From: an uncultured Tenacibaculum sp.
Lineage (GTDB): Bacteria; Bacteroidota; Bacteroidia; Flavobacteriales; Flavobacteriaceae
Direction: 5' to 3'
Assembly (NCBI GenBank): GCA_947498055.1
Contig: CANMJA010000011.1
Span: forward strand, 41,345-105,344
Length of the DNA: 64,000 nt
In this document: positions 10,849 through 20,035 of the stretch, one piece after another
Position numbering within the stretch: the first letter of the stretch is position 1
Layout: each line of letters begins with the position of its first letter
Position numbers and translations under genes: made by a program
Notes under the pieces: model-generated
Databases searched by the model: none
Told to the model about the DNA's origin: nothing
Seen by the model: the letters and a program-made list of their open reading frames with translations, nothing else

Positions 10849-11376
10849 ATGGTTACATTAACTGGAAAGCAAATTAATTTACGTGCTATAGAGCCAGAAG
10901 ACTTAGAATTTTTATTTCAAATAGAAAATAACGAACTTTTTTGGGAGGTAAGCAACACGCAAACTCCCTTCTCTAGGTTTTTACTAAAAAAATATATTGA
11001 AAATTGTCATTTAGATATTTATGAAGCGAAACAGCTTCGGTTAGTTATTTATGAAAACACTACTAATATTTCTGTTGGTTTAATAGATCTTTTTGATTTT
11101 AACCCGCAACATAAAAGAGCTGGATTGGGAATTATTATTCATCAAGATTTTCAAAAAAAAGGATATGCTTCGGAAGCTTTAGACTTGCTAATTAATTATT
11201 GTTTTATACATTTACATTTACATCAATTATATGCAAATATAACAGTAGACAATAATGATAGTATATCTCTGTTTAAGAAGTATAATTTTAAAGAAATAGG
11301 TATTAAAAAAGACTGGATTTTATCTAAAGGTATTTTTAAAGACGAAATTTTATTTCAACGAATCAATGAAAAATAA
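10849..11376 (+). CDS. GNAT family N-acetyltransferase
   Basis: Acetyltransferase of 175 residues of the RimJ/RimL-like type (GNAT domain 3). The acetyl-CoA binding region is seen as GLGIIIHQDFQKKGYASEAL, followed by the LYANITVDNNDSISLFKKYNF motif typical of this fold. The substrate is unknown; relatives acetylate ribosomal protein N-termini, polyamines or other amines. I chose the ATG at 10849 (MVTLTGKQINLRAIEPED), the family-like start, though a TTG at 10837 in the same frame is possible. It overlaps mltG by 11 bases, so the two are translationally coupled. Confidence 0.82.
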   Translation: MVTLTGKQINLRAIEPEDLEFLFQIENNELFWEVSNTQTPFSRFLLKKYIENCHLDIYEAKQLRLVIYENTTNISVGLIDLFDFNPQHKRAGLGIIIHQDFQKKGYASEALDLLINYCFIHLHLHQLYANITVDNNDSISLFKKYNFKEIGIKKDWILSKGIFKDEILFQRINEK

Positions 11377-12391
11377 ACTAATTTATACGTTTGCTGCATT
11401 ACTTTTAATTGGTGCAGGTGTGGGATATCATTTTTATACTAAGATATTTGGAAAAGCAATTATTAAGAATACTGAAATTTTTATTCCTACAAATAGTAGT
11501 TTAAAAGAAGTAACCAATATTTTAGAACCGTTTATTAATAATTCGAATAATTTTACATGGGTTGCTAAACAAAAGAAATATACCAAGCCAAAAGCCGGAA
11601 AATATATTCTTAAAGAAGGTATGAACACCAATGAACTGGTTAATTTACTTCGCTCTGGTAATCAAACTGCCGTAAAAGTAAGTTTTAACAACCAAGATTC
11701 GTTAGAAAAATTAGCTGGTAGAATTGCACAACAACTAGAAACAGATAGTATTTCTTTATTAAAAGCAATGTCTGATATTACTTTCTTAAAAAAGCAAAAT
11801 TTAGATAAAAGAGCTGCTTTAGGCATGTACATTCCTAATCAATATGAATTTTATTGGAATATTAGTCCTGAAAAATTCAGGAATAAAATGCTAACCTATT
11901 ATCATAATTTTTGGAATAAAAGTAGGTTACAAAAAGCAGCAGCTTTAAACTTAACAAAAAATCAAGTAACTACATTAGCTTCTATTGTTCAAAAAGAGAC
12001 AGCAAAAGTGGATGAAAGACCTATAGTTGCTGGTTTATATTTAAATAGATATAAAAATGGATGGGCATTACAAGCAGACCCTACAGTAATATATGCTTTA
12101 AAGGAAAAAAATGGGCAAGATTTTGTAGTAAAACGTGTACTTAATAAAGATTTAGAAATAGATTCTCCATATAACACTTATAAAAATGTTGGTTTGCCTC
12201 CTGCTCCTATTGGAATGCCAGATATTTCTGCTATAGATGCTGTTTTAAATCCGGCAAAGCATAATTACTTCTACATGTGTGCTAGTGTAGATAAAATAGG
12301 TTTTCATGAATTTGCTAATAGTTTGGCGCAACATAACAGAAATGCGGCAAAATATCAGCGTTGGATTAATGAAAGAGGTATTAAGAGATAA
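11366..12391 (+). CDS. mltG: Endolytic murein transglycosylase MltG
   Basis: Inner-membrane YceG-family lytic transglycosylase of 341 residues that cleaves nascent glycan strands and helps set their length. It has one N-terminal membrane helix (residues about 5-24), a LysM-like region around residues 30-100 and the catalytic YceG domain. The expected catalytic Glu211 sits in ASIVQKETAKVDE, followed by AGLYLNRYKNGWALQADPTV, both hallmarks. It overlaps the preceding acetyltransferase gene and shares its strand with dapF and a lysozyme-like gene. Confidence 0.95.
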   Translation: MKNKLIYTFAALLLIGAGVGYHFYTKIFGKAIIKNTEIFIPTNSSLKEVTNILEPFINNSNNFTWVAKQKKYTKPKAGKYILKEGMNTNELVNLLRSGNQTAVKVSFNNQDSLEKLAGRIAQQLETDSISLLKAMSDITFLKKQNLDKRAALGMYIPNQYEFYWNISPEKFRNKMLTYYHNFWNKSRLQKAAALNLTKNQVTTLASIVQKETAKVDERPIVAGLYLNRYKNGWALQADPTVIYALKEKNGQDFVVKRVLNKDLEIDSPYNTYKNVGLPPAPIGMPDISAIDAVLNPAKHNYFYMCASVDKIGFHEFANSLAQHNRNAAKYQRWINERGIKR

Positions 12392-12450
12392 TATTTAACA
12401 AAAAATTATTTTTAATTAATTAACGCATTTTCAGATACTTTAACAAAAAA

Positions 12451-12496
12451 CAAAGGAGCAATTTTATATTATACATAATATAATTACTCTTTTTGT
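12451..12496 (+). terminator. Probable terminator after mltG
   Basis: A long imperfect hairpin: an inner 8-bp stem (12465-12472 with 12475-12482) is extended by outer pairs (AAAGGAG with CTCTTTT, plus CA/TG), with two small bulges. It is followed by mixed sequence, so termination efficiency is uncertain. Confidence 0.55.
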
Positions 12497-12536
12497 ACTA
12501 AAATAACAAACCTTAAAATATACGTTAATTTTTTAA

Positions 12537-13193
12537 GTGCTTTCATTTGTATTTTTATTATATATTTGCGCCCGCCAAATAGAAAGTATATTAATTATCA
12601 GAAATTTAGGACTTTTATTATTACTATTTATGTTAACTAGTTTTACCAAAGATTTAACTAGCTCTACTAAAGAAAAGATTGCTAAAACAAATAAAACGGC
12701 GCCAGAGAATGATACTACTACTGCTAAAGACATTCTAATCTTAGATAAAGATTTTATTGGTTTTAAAGAAGCACTAGCTTTTAAGGAGTCGCAAGGAAGG
12801 TATACCGTTATTAATAAGTTAGGTTATTTAGGGAAATATCAATTCGGAAAAAGTACTTTACGTAGATTTAAAATTTATAATTCTCAAAAATTCCTGAAAA
12901 ACCCTCCTCTTCAAGAAAGGGCTTTCACTGCACTGTGTAAGGTGAATAAATGGATTTTAAGAAGGGATATTTCCCGTTTTACAGGTAAAAAAATACATGG
13001 TATAGTTATTACAGAATCAGGTATTTTAGCAGCTGCTCATTTAGCTGGTGCCGGTAACGTAAAGAAGTTTTTACGTTCTTATGGTACATTTCGTTTTAAA
13101 GACTCTTTCGGAACTTCGATAACATCTTATATGAAAAAATTTGCTGGTTATGATGTTTCTTATATTATAGCAGACAAACATGCTAGTGTATAG
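12537..13193 (+). CDS. Lysozyme-like/lytic transglycosylase domain protein, start uncertain
   Basis: Protein whose C-terminal region (about 130 residues) resembles a lysozyme-fold murein hydrolase: FKEALAFKESQGRY with a candidate catalytic Glu, LGYLGKYQFGKSTL, and GILAAAHLAGAGNVKKFLRSYG. It would be exported by a hydrophobic N-terminus (IIRNLGLLLLLFMLTSF). The coordinates give the longest frame, from a GTG at 12537. That start is doubtful because a perfect -7 promoter box lies inside it at 12561-12568. The next standard start, ATG at 12630, would remove the signal sequence. A non-standard ATT at 12594 would give an ideal one. It stands alone between two hairpin elements. Confidence 0.75.
   Translation: MLSFVFLLYICARQIESILIIRNLGLLLLLFMLTSFTKDLTSSTKEKIAKTNKTAPENDTTTAKDILILDKDFIGFKEALAFKESQGRYTVINKLGYLGKYQFGKSTLRRFKIYNSQKFLKNPPLQERAFTALCKVNKWILRRDISRFTGKKIHGIVITESGILAAAHLAGAGNVKKFLRSYGTFRFKDSFGTSITSYMKKFAGYDVSYIIADKHASV
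12561..12568 (+). promoter_or_regulatory. -7 box inside the annotated 5' end of the lysozyme-like gene
   Basis: TATATTTG is a perfect -7 match. Transcription from it would begin near 12573, downstream of the GTG at 12537, which argues that the true start codon is further in. Confidence 0.5.
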
Positions 13194-13198
13194 TATTT

Positions 13199-13367
13199 AA
13201 CGTGAATTCGATGTAAGAAAATAGATTGACTAGAGTGAAATTCTGAAAAGAATTTAATATCTAGAATCCTATTCTTTTTTAAATTGTCTTTCTCGATACA
13301 ATTTTCTATCGAAAATTACTCGAAAAGACAATTTAAAAAGTTAACATCCTTACATCGAGCTCAAGTT
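13199..13367. repeat. Palindromic MITE/REP-like element with three nested hairpins
   Basis: About 169 bases between two convergent genes. The outer arms are 13199-13217 and 13349-13367 (19 bases each, three mismatches). Inside are two stem-loops: 13230-13264 (CTAGA outer and AAATTCT inner stems) and about 13274-13340, whose 21-23-base arms around AAATTGTCTTT pair with two one-base bulges and enclose a further stem AATTTTC/GAAAATT. The segment is non-coding and almost fully self-complementary, like a small non-autonomous mobile or REP-type repeat. Only one copy lies in this window. Confidence 0.7.
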
Positions 13368-13389
13368 ATTTACTAACTAAGCTCTCTTA

Positions 13390-14118
13390 TTATGTAATTT
13401 TCTTTATAGTTTCTGAGGTAGCTGCTGTAACAGATAATGGTAATACAATAATGAAACCTATTACTGGTATCAATAATAGTAATATAAAGAGTATTCCATT
13501 TCCTATAGCTAAACCTCTATTTTTTCTAACAAACTGAATACTTTCTTTATATTTATAATGACGTTCTAGTGTAAAATCTATATTACCAAAACCTGCATAA
13601 TAGGCTTGTATTAAAAATAATATTATTGGAGATATTAAACCAAGAATTGGAATAAAACCAAGAATTAAAACAGGAATTGTAAACATTAATTCTCTTCCTA
13701 AATTTCTAACACTTATTTTAATTCCTCTAGATAATTGCTCTGAAAAAGTAGTTACTCTATGATTGTGCTGATTTCCTAAGAAATGTTTCTCTATTTTCTC
13801 TGAAATTGGACTCATAAAAGGTGCTACTAAAGCCATTACAATATGTTTATATAAAATAAAACCTACTGCTAAAATTAGGAGTCCACTAATAAAAGTAGCT
13901 ATTGCATTAAAAGTATCTTTTCCAAAATCCCATCTCCAAATACTTCCCATATAAGTCCCTATATTTCCAGCAAACAATAGGGCAGATCCACCAATAACTA
14001 AACCTACAATTAGGCTTATAATAATAGGAATTCTAAAATATTTCCACAATTTTAGTTCATTTATTATTTTAAAAGCTTCAAAGTATGCTTTTACCCCTTC
14101 AATTACATTTTGCACCAT
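13390..14118 (-). CDS. EI24 domain (CysZ-like) membrane protein
   Basis: Integral membrane protein of 242 residues with about four long hydrophobic segments (residues about 25-50, 65-95, 145-185, 210-235). The organisation and the phrase PVLILGFIPILGLISPI followed by QAYYAGFGNIDFTLERH are characteristic of the EI24/CysZ superfamily. CysZ transports sulfate, but flavobacterial members are of unknown substrate. I start at ATG 14118 (MVQNVIEGVKAYFEAFK) rather than 14148, because the longer form would overlap the terminator of the preceding gene. It is last in the minus-strand heme-cluster run but separated from it by that terminator. Confidence 0.75.
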   Translation of the reverse strand: MVQNVIEGVKAYFEAFKIINELKLWKYFRIPIIISLIVGLVIGGSALLFAGNIGTYMGSIWRWDFGKDTFNAIATFISGLLILAVGFILYKHIVMALVAPFMSPISEKIEKHFLGNQHNHRVTTFSEQLSRGIKISVRNLGRELMFTIPVLILGFIPILGLISPIILFLIQAYYAGFGNIDFTLERHYKYKESIQFVRKNRGLAIGNGILFILLLLIPVIGFIIVLPLSVTAATSETIKKIT

Positions 14119-14134
14119 AGTTATATAGAATAAA

Positions 14135-14166
14135 AAAACCTCTTTCAAAGTTAAGAAAGAGGTTTT
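14135..14166 (-). terminator. Terminator after the thioredoxin-like gene
   Basis: Perfect 12-bp stem (14135-14146 with 14155-14166) around an 8-base loop, with A and T runs outside. It follows the thioredoxin-like gene on the minus strand. Confidence 0.8.
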
Positions 14167-14187
14167 AAAATTTTATTTATTTTTTGC

Positions 14188-14787
14188 TTAATTTATTACT
14201 TGACTAATAAAAGTTTCAAATTCTTTGGCATTAGATGCATTTACTTGATCCCAACTCATTGTTTTAGATGGTGTTGCAGCTCCTCTCTTCACATCTATAA
14301 ACTTCTTGCTTTTATCTATTAAGTAAGCTGTAGGATAATCTAACTTATGTACAAAACCACTGATATCTAAATTTCCTTTCTCTACTTTATCTTTAGCACT
14401 AGCAGGTACTAATACAATTCTTTTATCTAATTTATCTTGAAATCTTTTAATCTTATCTTTTTTATCCCAAAAGATCATTACAAACTCTACTTTATCATGA
14501 TATTTTTCTACCATTTTATTTAAAGCTGGTATTTGACCAAAACAAGGAGCAGACCATCCTGCAGATGCAATAAGCATTATTGGTTTTTTTATTTTTTTGG
14601 TACTTATCACTTCATCTTTTGCGCTTATAAAATCGTAATTTAATAAGTAACTATCTTTAATACACTTGTTTATTAACTCTTCTGAAGATTTATTAGCACA
14701 ACTGTTTACTGCCTGATTATAATAAACTCTTTGTGCAAATACACCTGATGATACTACAATCATTAATAAGGTTATTACTTTTTTCAT
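14188..14787 (-). CDS. Secreted thioredoxin-fold protein with SxxC in place of CxxC
   Basis: Protein of 199 residues with a signal peptide (MKKVITLLMIVVSSGVFA, cleavage after residue 18) and a TlpA/ResA-like thioredoxin fold: KPIMLIASAGWSAPCFGQIPALNKM, FVMIFWDKK, and YPTAYLIDKSKKFIDVKRG near the end. At the active site the usual WCGPC is WSAPC (residues 78-82), so the first, nucleophilic cysteine is absent and only Cys82 remains. Two more cysteines (30 and 42) lie in the N-terminal region. It may be a non-catalytic fold user, a monothiol-type protein or an assembly factor. It follows hemE by 25 bases and is closed by a terminator, so it is probably the last gene of the heme run. Confidence 0.75.
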   Translation of the reverse strand: MKKVITLLMIVVSSGVFAQRVYYNQAVNSCANKSSEELINKCIKDSYLLNYDFISAKDEVISTKKIKKPIMLIASAGWSAPCFGQIPALNKMVEKYHDKVEFVMIFWDKKDKIKRFQDKLDKRIVLVPASAKDKVEKGNLDISGFVHKLDYPTAYLIDKSKKFIDVKRGAATPSKTMSWDQVNASNAKEFETFISQVIN

Positions 14788-14812
14788 GGGAATTATTATT
14801 TATTTTTCTAAT

Positions 14813-15841
14813 TTATTCTAGTTTATACTCTTTTACTGCATCAATAAATGCTTTTGCATTTTCTATTGGAATATTGGGTAAAATACCGTGCCCCAAGTTA
14901 ACAATATATTTGTCCTTTCCAAAATCATTGATCATTTGTGTAACCATTTTCTTAATTTCGGCAGGTGGAGATAATAATCTAGATGGATCAAAGTTTCCTT
15001 GTAATGTTATATTTCCTCCTGTTAAATATCTTGCATTCCTTGCAGAGCAAGTCCAATCTATACCTAAAGCAGATGCTCCTGATTTTGACATCTCATTTAA
15101 CGCAAACCAACATCCTTTTCCAAAGGCTATTACCGGCGCATCTTCTTTTAACGCTTCAATTATTCTATCGATGTATTGCCATGAAAATTCTTGATAATCT
15201 GTTGGAGCTAACATTCCTCCCCAAGAATCAAATATTTGAACGGCATTTACACCTGCTTCCACTTTTGCTTTTAAATATGTAATTGTGGTCTCTGTTATCT
15301 TAGTAAGCAATTGGTGTGCCAAAATTGGTTGTGTAAAACAAAATTCTTTTGCTTTATCAAAATTTTTAGACCCTTGCCCTTGTACCATATAACATAAAAT
15401 AGTCCATGGAGAGCCCGCAAAACCTATTAAAGGCACTTCGTCGTTTAATTTTTCTTTGGTTGCTTTTATAGCATCCATAACATAGCCTAAAGTTTCTTGA
15501 ACATCAGGAATGATTACTTCTTCTAAGCTTTTTTTATCTCTAATAGGGTTTGGTAAATAGGGGCCAAAATCTGGTTTCATTTGTACCTCCACATTCATCG
15601 CTTGAGGAATTACTAAAATATCAGAAAATAAAATTGCCGCATCCATACCGTATCTACGAATTGGCTGTACTGTTATTTCCGATGCTAATTCTGGGGTTCT
15701 ACAACGTGTAAAAAAATCATATTTTTTACGTATTTCCATAAATTCAGGTAAATATCTTCCTGCTTGTCGCATCATCCATACTGGTGGCCTATCTACCGTT
15801 TCTCCTTTTAAGGCTCTTAAAAATAAATCGTTTTTTATCAT
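14813..15841 (-). CDS. hemE: Uroporphyrinogen decarboxylase
   Basis: Cytoplasmic TIM-barrel enzyme of 342 residues that decarboxylates uroporphyrinogen III to coproporphyrinogen III. The signature [15 protein letters not shown] (residues 19-33) and the [14 protein letters not shown] motif with the catalytic Asp are intact, as is [16 protein letters not shown] in the middle. The start is two bases from the stop of the PrcB-like gene, so the two are co-transcribed. It belongs to the minus-strand heme cluster spanning 14.8-22.9 kb; the later enzymes (hemF/hemN, hemG, hemH) are not in the window. Confidence 0.97.
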   Translation of the reverse strand: MIKNDLFLRALKGETVDRPPVWMMRQAGRYLPEFMEIRKKYDFFTRCRTPELASEITVQPIRRYGMDAAILFSDILVIPQAMNVEVQMKPDFGPYLPNPIRDKKSLEEVIIPDVQETLGYVMDAIKATKEKLNDEVPLIGFAGSPWTILCYMVQGQGSKNFDKAKEFCFTQPILAHQLLTKITETTITYLKAKVEAGVNAVQIFDSWGGMLAPTDYQEFSWQYIDRIIEALKEDAPVIAFGKGCWFALNEMSKSGASALGIDWTCSARNARYLTGGNITLQGNFDPSRLLSPPAEIKKMVTQMINDFGKDKYIVNLGHGILPNIPIENAKAFIDAVKEYKLE

Positions 15842-15842
15842 T

Positions 15843-16307
15843 CTATTCTTCTACGAAAACTATACGTTTGTTTGTTCTATTTATAGTAACTATATGTAAA
15901 GGTTGCATTATTGCTGTAGTTACCATATCTGTTGGTTTAGGTCCTTTATTATTTACAATTACTTCTATTGTATCTTTTCTATCTCTAACCTCCTTAATCT
16001 TAATCGAAAAACCTCCTGTATTCCTTACACGATCTATAGTAACTAATACACTTTTTTTTACGAAATCTATATTATTATCAAATTCGTTAGAAACTTTATT
16101 CGTTATATCTAATTGTTTTAAAAACATATCCCACTCTTTTTGAGTAGTAATTATTAAGTTTTCTTTTTTAAAGCCTTCTGCTCCATTTCCAAAAAGACTT
16201 CCTTCATAAATACTTTTCAAACCTTGCTTTATTTGATTGTTCATGTAAGTTTTATTTGAACAACTGATTACTACCAAAAATAGTAATGAGAGGATAATTT
16301 TATTCAT
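15843..16307 (-). CDS. PrcB-like lipoprotein
   Basis: Small lipoprotein of 154 residues; lipobox ending at Cys16 ([10 protein letters not shown]). The C-terminal half ([21 protein letters not shown], then [18 protein letters not shown]) resembles the PrcB C-terminal domain, known from the dentilisin protease complex of Treponema and widespread in Bacteroidota. Function here is unknown. It sits three bases after hemL and directly before hemE, so it is carried inside the heme operon although no heme role is evident. Confidence 0.65.
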   Translation of the reverse strand: MNKIILSLLFLVVISCSNKTYMNNQIKQGLKSIYEGSLFGNGAEGFKKENLIITTQKEWDMFLKQLDITNKVSNEFDNNIDFVKKSVLVTIDRVRNTGGFSIKIKEVRDRKDTIEVIVNNKGPKPTDMVTTAIMQPLHIVTINRTNKRIVFVEE

Positions 16308-16310
16308 AAA

Positions 16311-17600
16311 TTACATATTCGCAACCGCTTTCATCGCTTTATTTATTGCTTTTTTGGTTAAATTTACGTCTTTTTTACTTAATGCACTTGATAAAAACCA
16401 AGCTTCAAATTGTGATGGTGGTAAAAAGACTCCATTTTTTATCATTTCCCAAAAGAAAACTGCAAACTTTTTAGTATCGGTGGTTTGCGCTTCTTTAAAA
16501 TTGGTTACTTTTTTATTCGTGAAAAATGGATTTATCATTGAACCAAATCGATTCACCGTAAGTTCAACGTTAAATTCATCTGCATATTTTAATAAAGCTT
16601 CTTCTATTTCTTTTGCTACTTCATTAAATTCTTTATAAGGATTTTGCTTTTTTAATTCTGTAAGTGTTGCTATACCAGCTGCCATTGCTATTGGATTTCC
16701 ACTTAAAGTTCCTGCTTGATACATTCCTCCTAACGGAGCAACCATTTCCATAATTTCATTTCGAGCCCCATAAGCTCCTACAGGAAACCCTCCTCCTATT
16801 ACTTTTCCTAAACAAGTGATATCAGCTTCCACTTCAAACAATTCTTGTGCTCCACCAAATTTAGAACGAAAGCCTGTCATTACTTCATCTGCAATTAATA
16901 AAGCTCCTTTTGTTTTTAAATACTCTTTTAATTCTTTTAAGAAATTATCTTTAGGCGTTACTACTCCCATATTACCAGCTACTGGCTCTATAATAACCCC
17001 TGCAATATCATCATGAGTGTCAAAGTGAGCTTTTACACTTTCTAAGTCGTTATAATTTGCAATAAGTGTATTTTTTACAGCTCCTTCAGGTACTCCTTTA
17101 CTACCAGGCAAACTTAAAGTAGCCAAACCAGAACCAGCAGCTACTAGTAAAGCATCTTGGTGCCCATGGTAACATCCTGAAAATTTTATAATTTTGTCTT
17201 TCCCTGTAAAAGCTCTGGCTAAACGAATTCCGCTTAATACAGCTTCTGTACCTGAATTTACAAAACGAACTTTATCCATTCCTGGAAAAGCATCACATAC
17301 AATTTTAGCTAATTTTATTTCATTTTCTGTAGAAGCACCAAAAGAATAACCGTTTTCTAAAGCTTTAGTTATTGCTTTTTGCACTTTTTTATGTCGATGT
17401 CCTAAAATCATTGGTCCGTAAGAAAGTACTAAATCAACGTATTTATTATCATCTACATCTGTAATTTTACTTCCTTTTGCTTTTTTAATAAATAAAGGAT
17501 TTCCTCCAACAGAAGCAAAAGCTCTTACTGGGGAGTTTACAGCTCCAACTAAATTAACTAATCCTTTGTTGTATAGTTTTTGTGATTTTTTAAAGTTCAT
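16311..17600 (-). CDS. hemL: Glutamate-1-semialdehyde 2,1-aminomutase
   Basis: PLP enzyme of 429 residues that makes 5-aminolevulinate from glutamate-1-semialdehyde, the second step of the C5 heme route after HemA. Visible landmarks are NSPVRAF at the N-terminus, VNSGTEAV, the aspartate of LLIADEVMTGFR, and PLP-binding Lys266 in CLGKVIGGGFPVG. The length is standard. A hairpin at 17679-17709 separates it from hemB upstream, and the PrcB-like and hemE genes follow with almost no gap. Confidence 0.97.
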   Translation of the reverse strand: MNFKKSQKLYNKGLVNLVGAVNSPVRAFASVGGNPLFIKKAKGSKITDVDDNKYVDLVLSYGPMILGHRHKKVQKAITKALENGYSFGASTENEIKLAKIVCDAFPGMDKVRFVNSGTEAVLSGIRLARAFTGKDKIIKFSGCYHGHQDALLVAAGSGLATLSLPGSKGVPEGAVKNTLIANYNDLESVKAHFDTHDDIAGVIIEPVAGNMGVVTPKDNFLKELKEYLKTKGALLIADEVMTGFRSKFGGAQELFEVEADITCLGKVIGGGFPVGAYGARNEIMEMVAPLGGMYQAGTLSGNPIAMAAGIATLTELKKQNPYKEFNEVAKEIEEALLKYADEFNVELTVNRFGSMINPFFTNKKVTNFKEAQTTDTKKFAVFFWEMIKNGVFLPPSQFEAWFLSSALSKKDVNLTKKAINKAMKAVANM

Positions 17601-17678
17601 TTATTTAGGTAATTTTTATAAAATTAAATTATTCATTTAATTCTACGTCAATAAAATTTTCAATTTTTATTACTTTGT

Positions 17679-17709
17679 ATTTACTATTTCTAAACTCCTA
17701 ATAGTAAAT
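17679..17709 (-). terminator. Hairpin between hemB and hemL
   Basis: Perfect 10-bp stem (17679-17688 with 17700-17709) around an 11-base loop, followed on the minus strand by A/T-rich DNA with a T-poor tail. It may be a weak terminator or attenuator between hemB and hemL. Confidence 0.45.
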
Positions 17710-17721
17710 CTATATTTTATA

Positions 17722-18708
<987 letters not shown>

Positions 18709-18721
18709 TTATGACATTAAA

Positions 18722-19537
18722 TTAGTTTACTTTTTTTAACTCCTTTTCTATTTGAGATAAATACACTTTATCATAATGATAAGAATAAGGATCTCGCATA
18801 AAATATCCTTCTTTGTACATTTTTTCAGAATCTTCTATTCTTTTCTTATAAGCATCAAAATCTTTCAATGCTTTATAGCATAAAGAAATATAATATTGAT
18901 TTTCTGCTAAATTGTTCTCGACTTCTTGTTTTTGAAAATGTTTTAAAGCCTTTTTGTAGTTTCCTTTTTCAAAATATAAAACTCCTAGATGATAAAAATT
19001 AAATAAGTCTGACTCATTATCATTTTTCTCTAAATATGTTTCTATTATTTGAATTGCTTTTTCTTTTTCTCCTATTGCTTTATAACAAATAGCTTTTGCA
19101 ATTAATAGATGATAATCTCCATTTTGACAATAGCCTACATCTCCTTTAATAATCTTTTGAAACTCTTCTATATCTTTAATAGCTCCTTTATAATCTCTAA
19201 AAAACTGATAACGACACCAACCTCTATACCCTAAATGTTTTTTGGGATTTAAATCTACTGCTTTATCAATTATTTTTTTCCATGACAAAAAATCACCACT
19301 TTTTAAATAGGCTATTGATTTCGCCCAATACGCATCATCATAAGTAGGGTCTATAGCAATAGCTTCATCTAAAACTTCATGATACTTATGATTGAATTGA
19401 TAATAATACTCTGATTCCTTTGCTTTTTTACAAGCTTCGTACTTTTTTAAATTCCCTTCCCATTTATATGCATTACAGTTTTGAGAAGCGGCCTTAAAAA
19501 AGGTTATAAGAAATAAATATAGTATTATTTTTTTCAT
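18722..19537 (-). CDS. Secreted tetratricopeptide repeat protein
   Basis: Protein of 271 residues with a signal peptide (about residues 1-18) and at least five TPR-like helical repeats: DEAIAIDPTYDDAYWAKS, DKAVDLNPKKHLGYRGW, a block around YHLLIAKAICYKAIGEKEKA, FYHLGVLYFEKGNYKKAL, and a last repeat around QYYISLCYKALKD. TPR proteins are scaffolds; no partner can be named. It overlaps the preceding lipoprotein gene by 4 bases and precedes hemB, so it is an unusual passenger in the heme cluster. Confidence 0.75.
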   Translation of the reverse strand: MKKIILYLFLITFFKAASQNCNAYKWEGNLKKYEACKKAKESEYYYQFNHKYHEVLDEAIAIDPTYDDAYWAKSIAYLKSGDFLSWKKIIDKAVDLNPKKHLGYRGWCRYQFFRDYKGAIKDIEEFQKIIKGDVGYCQNGDYHLLIAKAICYKAIGEKEKAIQIIETYLEKNDNESDLFNFYHLGVLYFEKGNYKKALKHFQKQEVENNLAENQYYISLCYKALKDFDAYKKRIEDSEKMYKEGYFMRDPYSYHYDKVYLSQIEKELKKVN

Positions 19538-20034
19538 GGCAAAATTTCTACGATTTTTCCTTCTTTAATTTTAAAAATTAAATACTGATAATAATCAAGA
19601 GCTACATCCTTTCTTTGTTTTATCATCCAACCAGAAAGTTCTTTTGTTATTTTTAATAATTGATTTATTATTTTTTTATCAAAAGAAAAGGCTTCATAAC
19701 TATCGTTCATTTGAATAACTCGAAACATTCCTGTTTCTCCTTTACAATTTACAATAAACCGTATTCTTATTAAGCCGCTTTGTGTAGTTTTTACTGGTTT
19801 GTATTTTTCTTTAATTGTTGTTACTAAAGCTAGTTTTTCACCTTCATAACCTAGTCCTCGACCATCATTAAAATACTGATAAACATTATTCTTGTTACAA
19901 AGAACAAAATTTGAATCATCTTTTTCAGCGTTAAAAGTAATATCTCCAATACTATTAGGATATTTATTAACCTTCTCTTCTTTTTTACAGAAGTAAAAGG
20001 TTAATAACAATATCATTAATAATATTTTTTTCAT
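19534..20034 (-). CDS. Hypothetical lipoprotein in the heme cluster
   Basis: Lipoprotein of 166 residues; lipobox ending in Cys16 (LLLTFYFCKKEE). The central part GLIRIRFIVNCKGETGMFRV resembles the core strand pattern of TonB C-terminal-like domains, but the match is only suggestive. It starts one base after the hemCD stop and overlaps the TPR gene by 4 bases, so all three are translated from one message. I do not recognise a function. Confidence 0.6.
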   Translation of the reverse strand: MKKILLMILLLTFYFCKKEEKVNKYPNSIGDITFNAEKDDSNFVLCNKNNVYQYFNDGRGLGYEGEKLALVTTIKEKYKPVKTTQSGLIRIRFIVNCKGETGMFRVIQMNDSYEAFSFDKKIINQLLKITKELSGWMIKQRKDVALDYYQYLIFKIKEGKIVEILP

Positions 20035-20035
20035 T

